Origin: JALHNI01 sp031367405
GTDB lineage: Bacteria > Acidobacteriota > Terriglobia > Bryobacterales > Bryobacteraceae
Reading direction: 5' to 3'
Assembly (NCBI GenBank): GCA_031367405.1
Contig: JANLPT010000196.1
Location: forward strand, 1 to 31,859
Length of the DNA stretch: 31,859 nucleotides
Shown here: piece after piece, positions 22,759 to 31,700 of the stretch
How positions within the stretch are numbered: the stretch's first letter is position 1
How the letters are laid out: every line of letters starts with the position of its first letter
Position numbers and translations under genes: made by a program
Notes under the pieces: generated by a model
Databases searched by the model: none
Told to the model about the DNA's origin: nothing
Seen by the model: the letters and a program-made list of their open reading frames with translations, nothing else

Positions 22759-25233
22759 ATGAAATCGCTCTCCACGGGAGCTACGCTTTATGTCAGCGTG
22801 ATTACCGCGCTGGGAATCGTCGTTTTTGCGACGAGCTTTCTGCCATGGCATTCCGCCGACTTGTTGCGCTTTATCTGCTTTCTGCTGATCACGCTATTGG
22901 GTTCAGGCTTAAAAGTAAGTCTGCCATCGGCCACCGGCAGATTGCCCGTCAACACGCTGTTTGTGCTGATTGCGGTGATCGATTTGAGTTTGCCGGAAGC
23001 GCTGCTGCTGGGTGTCGCTTCGACGCTGGCGCAAACGATGATGGCGCGCCGCAGCATGATCCACTGCATTTTTCAGGGGGCGGTGACCGCGCTGGCCGTC
23101 AAGATTTGCCATCTGACATACGGCTGGCCGGCCCTCGCGGAAAACGGTGCCGTGATCCAGCTGTTTCTCACGGGGGGTGCCTACTTTGTGGCGTCGACGT
23201 TGCCGATGGCCAGCTTGATCGCGCTCAATGAGAGCCACGAATATCGCCGGATCTGGCGGGACCGGTTTGTGTGGACATTTTCCTACTACGTGGTAGGCGC
23301 GGCGCTGGCGGGTCTCTATAGCGCCCTTGAAAGCCGGCTTTCCTGGCAGGTGGCCATGCTCGTGATGCCGTTCGCCTACCTGCTCTATCGCAGCTACTGC
23401 CTCTATCTCGGGCGCATGGAAGCCGACCGCCTGCATAGCGAGGAAATGTCAAACCTGCACGTCCGGACGATTGAGGCGCTGGCGCTGGCGATCGAAGCCA
23501 AGGATCATACGACGGCCGACCATTTACAGCGCGTCCAGATTTATGCGATGGAGTTAGGCAAGGAACTGGGCATGGATAAGCGGGATTTGGAGGCCTTGCG
23601 GGCCGCGTCTCTCTTGCATGACATCGGCAAGCTGGCCGTGCCCGAACACATCATCTCGAAGCCGGGCCGGCTGACGCCCGAAGAGTTCGAAAAGATGAAG
23701 GTGCATCCGGTGGTGGGCGCGGAAATTCTCGAACGAGTGGCATTTCCCTACCCCGTGGTCCCCATCGTGCGCGCGCATCACGAGAAGTGGGACGGCACCG
23801 GGTACCCCTATGGCATTGCAGGCGAAGCCATTCCGCTGGGGGCCCGCATTCTGGCCGCCGTGGATTGCCTGGACGCTCTCGCCACCGATCGCCAATACCG
23901 CAAAGCGCTGCCGCTCGAAGAAGCGATTGGCGTCGTGCGCCGTGACTCTGGCAAGGCCTTCGATCCGCGGGTGGTGGAAGTGCTGGACCGGCGCTATGTG
24001 CAGCTCGAAGCGATGGCCAGGGAGAAGTCGGCGTCGCTGATGAAACTTTCGACGGCCGTGAAATTTACCAATGGCGACGCGCCGGCCGCCGGTTTCGAAG
24101 GCTCAAATCGCGCCCCGGCGGAGGTTTCCAAGCCCAACGATTTTCTCACGTCGATCGCCAACGCGCGGCAGGAAGCGCATGGGCTCTTTGAAATCTCGCA
24201 GGACCTGGGCAATTCGCTCAGCCTCGACGAAACACTCTCACTGCTCGCGGTGCGGTTGAAGCGGCTGGTGCCTTACGACTCATTCGCGGTCTACGTCCGC
24301 CGCGAGGATCTGCTCACCCCGGCGTTTGTGACGGGCGAGAATTTCCGCTTGTTTTCGTCGCTCGAAATTCCGATGGGGCAAGGGCTGTCGGGTTGGGTGG
24401 CGGAGAACCGCAAGCCGATCATCAACGGCAACCCGTCGGTGGAACCTGGCTATTTGAACGATCCGAACAAGTTTAGTTCGCTGCGGTCCGCGCTGGCGGT
24501 GCCCCTTGAGGGGCCGGAGGGTTCGGTGGGCGTGTTGGCCCTCTATCACGCGGATCGCGATGCCTTTACGAAGGACCATCTGCGCATTTTACTCGCGATT
24601 TCATCCAAAGTAGGCTTGGCCATCGACAACGCTTTGCGCTTCCGGCAGGCGGAAAGCTCGGCCACCACTGACTTCCTCACGAATCTGCCCAACGCCCGCT
24701 CGCTCTTCATGCACCTGGATGGCGAACTGGCGCGTAACCGGCGGAGCAACAGTAGTTTGACGGTGCTGGTTTGCGATCTGGACGGCTTCAAAGCGATCAA
24801 CGACCGGTTTGGCCATCTGGAGGGCAACAAGGTCTTAAAAGCGGTCGCGCTGGGCTTGAAGGAAGGCTGCCGCGAGTATGACTATGTCGCGCGCATGGGT
24901 GGTGACGAGTTTGTGCTGATTCTTCCCGGCCTTCGAGATTCCGACGTTGACGCCAAGAAGCGCCGGTTGGAAAATCTGGCGAGCACGGCCGGCCGCGAAA
25001 TCACCGGGGAAGAGATCCTCAGTTTCAGCGTGGGCGAAGCGCAATTTCCGCGCGATGGCACCGACGCCGAAACTCTACTCGCCGAAGCCGACAAGCGGAT
25101 GTACCGGGTGAAGCAGGAGCACAAGCTGCTCATTACGGCCGAAGTGAAGAGCACCCGCAATTTCGATTGGCGCAAGACCCCGGTCTCGCCCACGGGCTCG
25201 TCCACCGTGTCCCCCCGCTTGATCGACCGCTAG
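22759..25233 (+). CDS. Membrane HD-GYP / GAF / GGDEF protein (cyclic-di-GMP hydrolase and synthase)
   Basis: 824 residues from the ATG at 22759 (a TTG at 22732 or GTG at 22741 could add 6-9 residues; no strong ribosome site separates them). Residues 10-215 carry several membrane helices, a MASE-like sensor. An HD-GYP phosphodiesterase follows (about 236-415) with LLHDIGK (H287/D288) and HHEKWDGTGYP (340-350). A GAF domain (about 480-630) and a GGDEF cyclase (about 637-785) complete it. The cyclase site is intact (GGDEF, 714-718) and has a product-inhibition I-site, REYD at 705-708, correctly five residues upstream. Both making and breaking c-di-GMP thus look possible, with the GAF domain as likely switch. 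It diverges from the activator-PilZ pair. Confidence 0.93.
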   Translation: MKSLSTGATLYVSVITALGIVVFATSFLPWHSADLLRFICFLLITLLGSGLKVSLPSATGRLPVNTLFVLIAVIDLSLPEALLLGVASTLAQTMMARRSMIHCIFQGAVTALAVKICHLTYGWPALAENGAVIQLFLTGGAYFVASTLPMASLIALNESHEYRRIWRDRFVWTFSYYVVGAALAGLYSALESRLSWQVAMLVMPFAYLLYRSYCLYLGRMEADRLHSEEMSNLHVRTIEALALAIEAKDHTTADHLQRVQIYAMELGKELGMDKRDLEALRAASLLHDIGKLAVPEHIISKPGRLTPEEFEKMKVHPVVGAEILERVAFPYPVVPIVRAHHEKWDGTGYPYGIAGEAIPLGARILAAVDCLDALATDRQYRKALPLEEAIGVVRRDSGKAFDPRVVEVLDRRYVQLEAMAREKSASLMKLSTAVKFTNGDAPAAGFEGSNRAPAEVSKPNDFLTSIANARQEAHGLFEISQDLGNSLSLDETLSLLAVRLKRLVPYDSFAVYVRREDLLTPAFVTGENFRLFSSLEIPMGQGLSGWVAENRKPIINGNPSVEPGYLNDPNKFSSLRSALAVPLEGPEGSVGVLALYHADRDAFTKDHLRILLAISSKVGLAIDNALRFRQAESSATTDFLTNLPNARSLFMHLDGELARNRRSNSSLTVLVCDLDGFKAINDRFGHLEGNKVLKAVALGLKEGCREYDYVARMGGDEFVLILPGLRDSDVDAKKRRLENLASTAGREITGEEILSFSVGEAQFPRDGTDAETLLAEADKRMYRVKQEHKLLITAEVKSTRNFDWRKTPVSPTGSSTVSPRLIDR

Positions 25234-25246
25234 TGCACCCGCCCGG

Positions 25247-25264
25247 TGGCCCGGCGAAGGGCCA
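25247..25264 (+). promoter_or_regulatory. Hairpin before the quinoprotein gene
   Basis: TGGCCC and GGGCCA form a perfect 6-base stem with a GGCGAA loop, filling the 41-base gap after the HD-GYP/GGDEF stop. The only Shine-Dalgarno-like bases for the next gene (GAAGG, 25256-25260) lie in the loop and 3' arm. No T-run follows, so control of translation start is as likely as termination. Confidence 0.4.
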
Positions 25265-25274
25265 TAATGAGTGC

Positions 25275-27233
25275 ATGACTCTGTCCGTCCTCCTGCGAAG
25301 GTCCGGTGCCTTCTTATTCGCAACTCTCGCGCTTTTCGCGCAAGATCAAACGGCGGGACAGCGCGCCTATGATAGCCGCTGCGGACGCTGTCATGGCGGC
25401 GATGGCCGGGGCAGCGACATGGCTCCGTCGATCCTGCGCGGGCTAGGCACGCGCGACGATGCGCAATTATCCGCCCTGATCCGCACCGGCATTCCGGGGA
25501 AGATGCCGGGCAGCAACGTGGGCGATGACGAACTCAAAGCGCTGATGGGCCACGCCCGCATGCTGCGCGCGCGCGCCCGCCAGCGTCCCGTGCTTCGCGA
25601 AACCATCCAGTTGACCGATGGCCGCAAGCTCGAAGGCGAATTGCTGGGCCAGGGCTTCACCGACAAACAACTTCGCAGCAACGGCAAGCTCTACCTGTTG
25701 CGCCGGGTGGCTGGCGACAAATACCGTGAGGTCACTTCCTCGATCGATTGGCCGGGATACAACGGCGACTCGCGCGGCAATCGCTACACCGCCATGACGC
25801 AGATCAACAAGTCGAATGTCGCCGCGATGACGGCCAAGTGGGTGTTTCCCATCCCGGGCGGTGCGCGGCTGCAGGGCACGCCCGTCGTGGTGGCGGGAGT
25901 GATGTACGTGACGGACGTGAACCAGTGCCTCGCTCTCGATGCGGGCACGGGCCGGCAAATCTGGCATTGGCGGCTTCCCATCACGCCGGGCACGGTGGGC
26001 GCCAGTTCCAACCGCGGCGTGGCCGTGGTGGGCGACCGCGTGTTCATCGCCACCGATCACGCGCATCTGGTGGCGCTCGACCGGCACAGCGGCGAAGAGA
26101 TCTGGGATGTCGAAACGGCCGATTTCCGCCAAAATTACTTTGCCACCGGCGCGCCCTTAGCCGTCGGTGGACTCGTGCTCACCGGCGTCGGCGGCGGCGA
26201 GCACGGCACCCGCGGCTTCGTGGCCGCCTACGACGCCAAGACCGGCAAAGAGGCCTGGCGCTTCTGGACCGTGCCCGCAGCCGGTGAGCCGGGCGCAGAA
26301 ACCTGGAAGGGCAAAGACCAGGATCACGGCGGCGGCCCCACTTGGTTAACCGGCACCTACGACCCTGAGCTCGACACCATTTACTGGCCCATCGGCAATC
26401 CGGCCAAAGAGTACGACGGTACTGACCGCGCGGGCGACAATCTCTACACCGATTCAGTGGTGGCGCTGGACCCTAAGACCGGCAAGCTCAAGTGGCACTT
26501 CCAGTTCACGCCGCACGACCTGTGGGATTGGGATGCCACTGAAACGCCCATGCTGATCAACGCTATGTGGGAGGGCCAGCCGCGCAAGCTGCTGCTGCAT
26601 GGCAACCGCAATGGCTTCTTCTACGTGCTTGACCGCACCAACGGCAAGGCGCTGCTAGTGAAGCAGTTTGTGAAGAAGCTTACCTGGGCCACCGGGATGA
26701 CGGCGGAAGGCCGTCCCATCAAAGCCGAGAATCAGGAACCCTCGGCCGCCGGCACCTATGTTTGCCCGTCGCAGGACGGCGCGTCTAATTTCTATTCGCC
26801 CTCCTACATCCCTTCCACGGGACTCTTCTATTTCCAGACTTTCGAAAAGTGCAGTGTCTATACGAAGCGCGATCAGGGCGATTGGACACCGGGCAAAGCC
26901 TATCTGGGCGGGTCACAGCAGACGGCCGCTGGCGTGGCCGAGCATTATCTGCGTGCGCTGGACATTAAGACCGGCAAGACCGTCTGGGAATTGCCCCAAC
27001 CAGGGCCCGCCCAAGGCTGGGGCGGCACCATTGCCACGGCCACGGGCATCATCTTCTTCGGCGAAGAAAACGGTGCCATGATGGCCGCCGATGCGACCAC
27101 CGGTAAACCGCTTTGGCGTTTTGAGACGAACCAGAACTGGAAGTCATCGCCGATGGCTTATATGTTCGACGGCAAGCAGTACATCGCTGGCATCGCCGGC
27201 GGCAACGTGCTGGCCTTTGGGCTGCCGGACTAG
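25275..27233 (+). CDS. Cytochrome c-PQQ-type quinoprotein dehydrogenase
   Basis: 652 residues from the ATG at 25275, which begins a signal peptide ending LALFAQDQ, so periplasmic. Residues 25-100 are a cytochrome c domain: haem site CGRCH (36-40) and ligand M77 (GKMPGS). From about 160 a beta-propeller of PQQ repeats follows (repeated ALDAGTGRQIWHW, AYDAKTGKEAWRF, ALDPKTGKLKWHF, ALDIKTGKTVWEL). Such fusions oxidise alcohols or sugars with PQQ and pass electrons through the haem to the respiratory chain. The haem domain is N-terminal here, whereas in most quinohaemoprotein alcohol dehydrogenases it is C-terminal. Residues 105-155 form a small extra domain between haem and propeller. The substrate is unknown. 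Confidence 0.9.
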   Translation: MTLSVLLRRSGAFLFATLALFAQDQTAGQRAYDSRCGRCHGGDGRGSDMAPSILRGLGTRDDAQLSALIRTGIPGKMPGSNVGDDELKALMGHARMLRARARQRPVLRETIQLTDGRKLEGELLGQGFTDKQLRSNGKLYLLRRVAGDKYREVTSSIDWPGYNGDSRGNRYTAMTQINKSNVAAMTAKWVFPIPGGARLQGTPVVVAGVMYVTDVNQCLALDAGTGRQIWHWRLPITPGTVGASSNRGVAVVGDRVFIATDHAHLVALDRHSGEEIWDVETADFRQNYFATGAPLAVGGLVLTGVGGGEHGTRGFVAAYDAKTGKEAWRFWTVPAAGEPGAETWKGKDQDHGGGPTWLTGTYDPELDTIYWPIGNPAKEYDGTDRAGDNLYTDSVVALDPKTGKLKWHFQFTPHDLWDWDATETPMLINAMWEGQPRKLLLHGNRNGFFYVLDRTNGKALLVKQFVKKLTWATGMTAEGRPIKAENQEPSAAGTYVCPSQDGASNFYSPSYIPSTGLFYFQTFEKCSVYTKRDQGDWTPGKAYLGGSQQTAAGVAEHYLRALDIKTGKTVWELPQPGPAQGWGGTIATATGIIFFGEENGAMMAADATTGKPLWRFETNQNWKSSPMAYMFDGKQYIAGIAGGNVLAFGLPD

Positions 27234-27243
27234 ATTCGCCAGC

Positions 27244-27945
27244 ATGCTGGCACTCATTTTGATCGCGCTGTCAATGCAGCAGCCGGACTTCGCGCCACTC
27301 TATCGTCAAACGCTGGAGCAGCGGGAGCGGGCTTTCGGCGGCTCAGCCTTGAAGACTCAGCAAAGCGCGCGCGATCTGGCGCTTTATCTGGCCGGGCGCG
27401 GTGAGCATGCGCTCGCCGCCAATTACGTGGAGCAGACCTTAGCCACGGCGACGGCCGCTGAAGCGGCCACGGTGCTGCACAACTGGGGTGTCGCCGTCGA
27501 AGCAACCGACGCCGTTCTCGCGGAACGGCTTTACCGCAAGGCGCTCGAAATTCGGGGGAAAACCCTGCCCTCTCTCGACGTGGAATTGGCCACCACCCGG
27601 CTGAATCTGGCGGGTCTGCTGCTCGCGCGAGGAGAGGCGGAGGCGGGCAAGTTGGCGCCAACCGCGTTGGCGGCGTTCGAGAAAAGCCTGGGTCCAATGG
27701 ACGCGCGCACCGGTGCCGCCTGCGGTCTGGTGGGCGCGCTGATGGCGACCAGGGGAGATGTGGCGGGGGCGGAGCGCCTATTCCGCCGGGCGTTGGCGAT
27801 CGCGGAACGAGCGCATGGTCCGGCAGCCGTGGCCACAGCGAGCGCGCTAGAGAATCTGGCCGACCTCTTGACGCAAACCTCGCGCGGACTAGCGGCTCGT
27901 CCGCTGCTGGACCGGGCGCAGAGGATTCGCGCCGGTGCCCGTTAG
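27244..27945 (+). CDS. Tetratricopeptide-repeat protein, probably exported
   Basis: 233 residues from the ATG at 27244, ten bases after the quinoprotein stop, so likely the same transcript. A short hydrophobic start (MLALILIALSMQQ) is probably a signal peptide or membrane anchor. The rest is alanine/leucine-rich helices with TPR phasing, best seen at AERLYRKALEIRGKTL and AERLFRRALAIAERAHG, matching the kinesin-light-chain-like TPR group. These act as protein-binding scaffolds; no enzymatic motif is seen. The last 57 bases overlap, tail to tail, the cytochrome gene on the other strand. Confidence 0.8.
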   Translation: MLALILIALSMQQPDFAPLYRQTLEQRERAFGGSALKTQQSARDLALYLAGRGEHALAANYVEQTLATATAAEAATVLHNWGVAVEATDAVLAERLYRKALEIRGKTLPSLDVELATTRLNLAGLLLARGEAEAGKLAPTALAAFEKSLGPMDARTGAACGLVGALMATRGDVAGAERLFRRALAIAERAHGPAAVATASALENLADLLTQTSRGLAARPLLDRAQRIRAGAR

Positions 27946-28764
27946 CCGGTATATCCCAATCCAATGGTTGGCGAAACCCAGCAGCGGCGAAGGCCTCACC
28001 ACGGGCATGTGGCACTGGACGCAGGAAGCGTTTGCAACATTGACGTTGTGTTTTGGTTTGGCGTGACACGTCGCGCACTGCGCCCCGGCGGCCTGCTTCG
28101 CGTCCGCATGCGGCGAGTGGCAAGAGAGGCAGGACAACTTACCTTCACTTCTTAAGAAGCAGGCACTCTGGCTGAGGTAGACCGGCTGATGCCGCACGTT
28201 CCAGGGGTTATCGAACTTCGTCGCTACGCCAGCAGCGGGAGGCATACGGTGGCATTGTCCACAAAGTTCATTCACTTGAACGGCCGAAAGCCGACGGGGG
28301 TTCTTGATGTTGCCGGGTGTGGGAGCCAACGCATGAGCGGCTCCAGCGCCATGGCAGGCTTCGCAGCGGACACCCCGTTCGGCGGGCACGATGGATCTCG
28401 TCTCCGAAATAGTCAGTTGCCCGGTGGAATGGCACTGAAAGCAGCGCAGGATGTTGGCGTCCGGGGCAAAGGTGGGGTAAGTTACTCCTTTGGCCGTGCG
28501 ATGGCCGGGCGTTAAGGCTAGCCCGCCCGATTGTTTGTACCAGGAGAGACCATGTTCGACGTAAGTATCTTCGCTGGTTTGCGAGACATAGGTCACCGCT
28601 TGGGCCCCAGCGCCGAAGGCCCAACGTTGGTCCGGCATCAGGCGCAAAGCCCGCGCATGGTGCGTGCCCGCTTGTTGACCGGCAATTTCTGAATGACAAC
28701 TGGCGCATGACTTAGCACTGGCAAAGTCCTGCGCCGTGAATAGGAGGAGAACAACAGCTACCAA
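27889..28764 (-). CDS. Periplasmic seven-haem cytochrome c
   Basis: 291 residues with seven CxxCH haem sites: residues 20-24, 108-112, 134-138, 168-172, 212-216, 230-234 and 248-252. The first follows a signal peptide (MVAVVLLLFTAQDFASA). Layout resembles the multihaem cytochromes related to cytochrome c554 and NrfA accessory proteins (CHGAGAAH, CLSCHSPHA, CHMPVVRP). It should carry electrons in the periplasm; no enzymatic site is evident. The start is a TTG at 28762-28764, because no ATG or GTG gives the signal peptide. It overlaps the receptor stop by seven bases, with translational coupling as the likely way to use so weak a start. Confidence 0.87.
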   Translation of the reverse strand: MVAVVLLLFTAQDFASAKSCASCHSEIAGQQAGTHHARALRLMPDQRWAFGAGAQAVTYVSQTSEDTYVEHGLSWYKQSGGLALTPGHRTAKGVTYPTFAPDANILRCFQCHSTGQLTISETRSIVPAERGVRCEACHGAGAAHALAPTPGNIKNPRRLSAVQVNELCGQCHRMPPAAGVATKFDNPWNVRHQPVYLSQSACFLRSEGKLSCLSCHSPHADAKQAAGAQCATCHAKPKHNVNVANASCVQCHMPVVRPSPLLGFANHWIGIYRLTGTGANPLRPVQQRTSR

Positions 28765-31700
28765 GTAAAGCGGCCGCTGTATTGAAACTGGCGGCCAAGA
28801 TAGCCAGGGCGTTGAGCGATTACGGCACCAAACGACGAAGTGCCGAAGCCGGTGTTCGGTAAGTCACCATTGAAGCTATTCGTCGCGTTGTAGCTTTCCA
28901 TGCGCAGCTCGAACTTAAGGCGCTCCGTGATGGGGAAATTCTTGGCGAGCGTTAAGTCGACGTTCTTGAAAGCCGCCGATTTCACCCCGCTGTACTGCAA
29001 GGGATTCGTCCGGCGAGTGAAGGCGGGCAGTCGCGTGAATTGCGACGTGTCGAAGACGCGGTCGCGGGTGGGGTTAGTGATGGACGGGTCGCCATTCACT
29101 AACAGTCCGCCAAACCGTAGATACTGTCCGGAGTTTATAGAGAAAAGTCCGCTGAGTGACCAACCGCCAAAGACGCCATCGACGGCACGGTTGGCGTTGG
29201 ACATGAACGTGCGGCCCTTGCCGAAGGGCAGTTGGTAGATGGAAGCACCCGTCAGACGGTGGCGCGGGTTCACTGCGGGCTGAAAGGTAAGGCCGTCGGT
29301 AAAGTTATCTTGCTCGTCGTAGTATTCTTCGTTGCGTTCGCGATTATAATTATAACCGAGTAACAAATTGAAGCCTTTCACGAAAGGCCGCTGAACTTGA
29401 ATCTGGAGAGCTTGGTAACGGCTGAGCCCTTTGCCCACCAGCCGCTGTTGAATATCGCCATACTGCGGATATTGGCGGAGTAACTGGGAAATCGGCACGT
29501 TGGCCTGGGTGCGCAATTGCCCCGGCATCTGCGCGGCGGAGAGTTTGTTGAAAAATGGATTTGCGGCGTTGGCGGCGGTGGCGGCACCTTTGCTGTAACC
29601 GATGCGCGGGTCCACTTGGTTCAGGTTGCGGGTGACCGGATTATTCCCACCGAAGTTAACAAAGTAAGTGGCATCGACCACAAGTTGGCCGGGCAGAGCG
29701 CGCTGCAGGCTGAAATTGATGCGATCATTGACGCCCACTTTGAAATCCTGACTATAGAAAATAGGCGAACCGCCCAGGTCAGTATAACGGCCGAAAGTCT
29801 TGCCACTCACCGGCACCAGCCCGCCGGGAAACGGATTGCGCAACGTGGACTGCGGCACGCCGGAAAGCAGCGGCAGGCCGCGCGAGGTGGCCTCGAATCC
29901 CGGGTAGAAGACGCTGCCGAGGACGTCGAGGCCATCGGTAAGGGTGGAGGGAACCAGATACCGCGCGTAGCCGAAACGGAAGGAAGACTTATCATTCAGC
30001 CGGTAAGCCAAGCCCGCGCGCGGCATCAGCAAAAGCTTCTGGGCGTTCCAGGATCCGCGATTCTTGTCATCGGTGAAGATCCAAGCGCCGTTGTAAATCG
30101 GATTACCCGTGCGCAACGCGGCGGCGGCGGCGGGAATCACCGGCGTGTTGGCACCTTGAAATTCGGGGATGGTGGAGTTCAGATCCAGGTAACGCGACAA
30201 ACGATTTTCCGGGTCGATCATCGGCGATTCATACTCATACCGCAGCCCGAGGTTGAGCGTGAGACGCTTCGACACCTTGAAATCGTCGTGAAAGTAGAGG
30301 GCGTAAAAGGCATTGCGATGCCGTTGAATGGGTAGCGATTGAGTCAACGTGTTGGTATCCAACGCGCCGGTGAGTAAGGTAGCCCAGGCATCGCCGCTCA
30401 GGTTGAGGTCAGGGTTGAGGAACGTGCTGGCGGTAAGCTCCGGCCGGACATCGAAGGAAATGGGACGGGGCCGGACCGCCACCACACGCTGCGATCTCCA
30501 CTCCCCACCGACTTTGAAGTAGTGCCGGCCCTGCGAGCGCGAAACCTTCGACTGCAGGTTATAAGTTTCTGGATCCTGAAACCAAAAACCGGTGCGACCG
30601 AGGTTAGTGGCGGAAGGCCCCCGGCGAACGGTAAAACCGGGGTAGTAAATGGCGGGGTCGTTTTTAGAGTAAGCGGTATGCCAATCGCCGCCAAGGATTT
30701 CCGTAAGTTGGGAACTGGTGATCTGCGATGCGGCATCAGCAAAAGAATCGAAGATGCGGTTGTAGCCGCCGCGAATATTGAAGACTGTATTCGCGTTAAT
30801 CGTGTAAACGGCGTCGGCCACACTCGTCCACGCGTGGCGTTCGCTGCCATTCGGTTGAAAGGCGCGGGAATTAGCGTAGTTATCCTGCGCGACATAGGTC
30901 TTGAACATCGAGAAGCGTCCGAAGATCTTAAGCTTGTCGGAAACATTCCAATCGGCGCGGTCAGAAAAGTTCCAGTATTTGACACGCTCGGCGAAGCCGG
31001 TGCGGTAGTTATTCACTAAGTCGCTACCGGTGCCGGGTAAGTTCGGCTTCCAGATGTCGTTCATCACGCGGCGGCCGACAGGGTCCTGCTGGCTAACCGG
31101 GATGATGTTGCCAGGGTAAGGCTGGCGGGAAGCGGTGCCATCGGCGTTGAGTACCGTGGTGAAGGGGTTGAATATGGCCCGCAGACCGCTGCGGGAGTTG
31201 AGAGACTTAGAAAAATCGCCGGTCCGTTCGGCATCGGTAGGCAAGGTGAAGGCCACGGAGCGCGGGTCCTGGCTCTTCCACGCTTCGTAAGAGACGAAGT
31301 TGAAGACCTTGTTCCTGACGATGGGCGAGCCCAGGGTGCCCCCGTAAATGTGGTTACGGGTGAGATTGGCTCGCCGCGTAATCTGGTCGGCCACGGCATT
31401 GATGGAAGGGTTACGCCCGAGGTAGTAAGCCGTGCCGTGGAAAGCATTCGTGCCTGACTTCATCTGGACCGTAATGATGCCGCCGGCGGAGTGGCCGAAT
31501 TCGGCGTCCACCGCGTTTTGTTGCACACTCACCTCTTGCACCGCGTCCATGGCCGGGGTGTAAGCCGACTTTTCCGAAGCCATATTCGGAGCGCCGTCCA
31601 CCACGACATCGTTCTTAGTGGTGGTATTGCCGCCCACATCGATTTGCGTCGAAGCCCAATGGTGATAGGGGCTCTGCTCGGTGGTCGACCGTAACACGGC

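Noticed and set aside
25559..25585. Possible tandem repeat, alternating GC run near 25565-25580
   Set aside because: It is an Ala-Arg-rich codon run inside the quinoprotein linker, explained by coding composition.
29517..30335. A 272-codon plus-strand frame inside the TonB-dependent receptor
   Set aside because: Antisense to a clear beta-barrel gene; composition is low in hydrophobic core patterns and no motif is visible.
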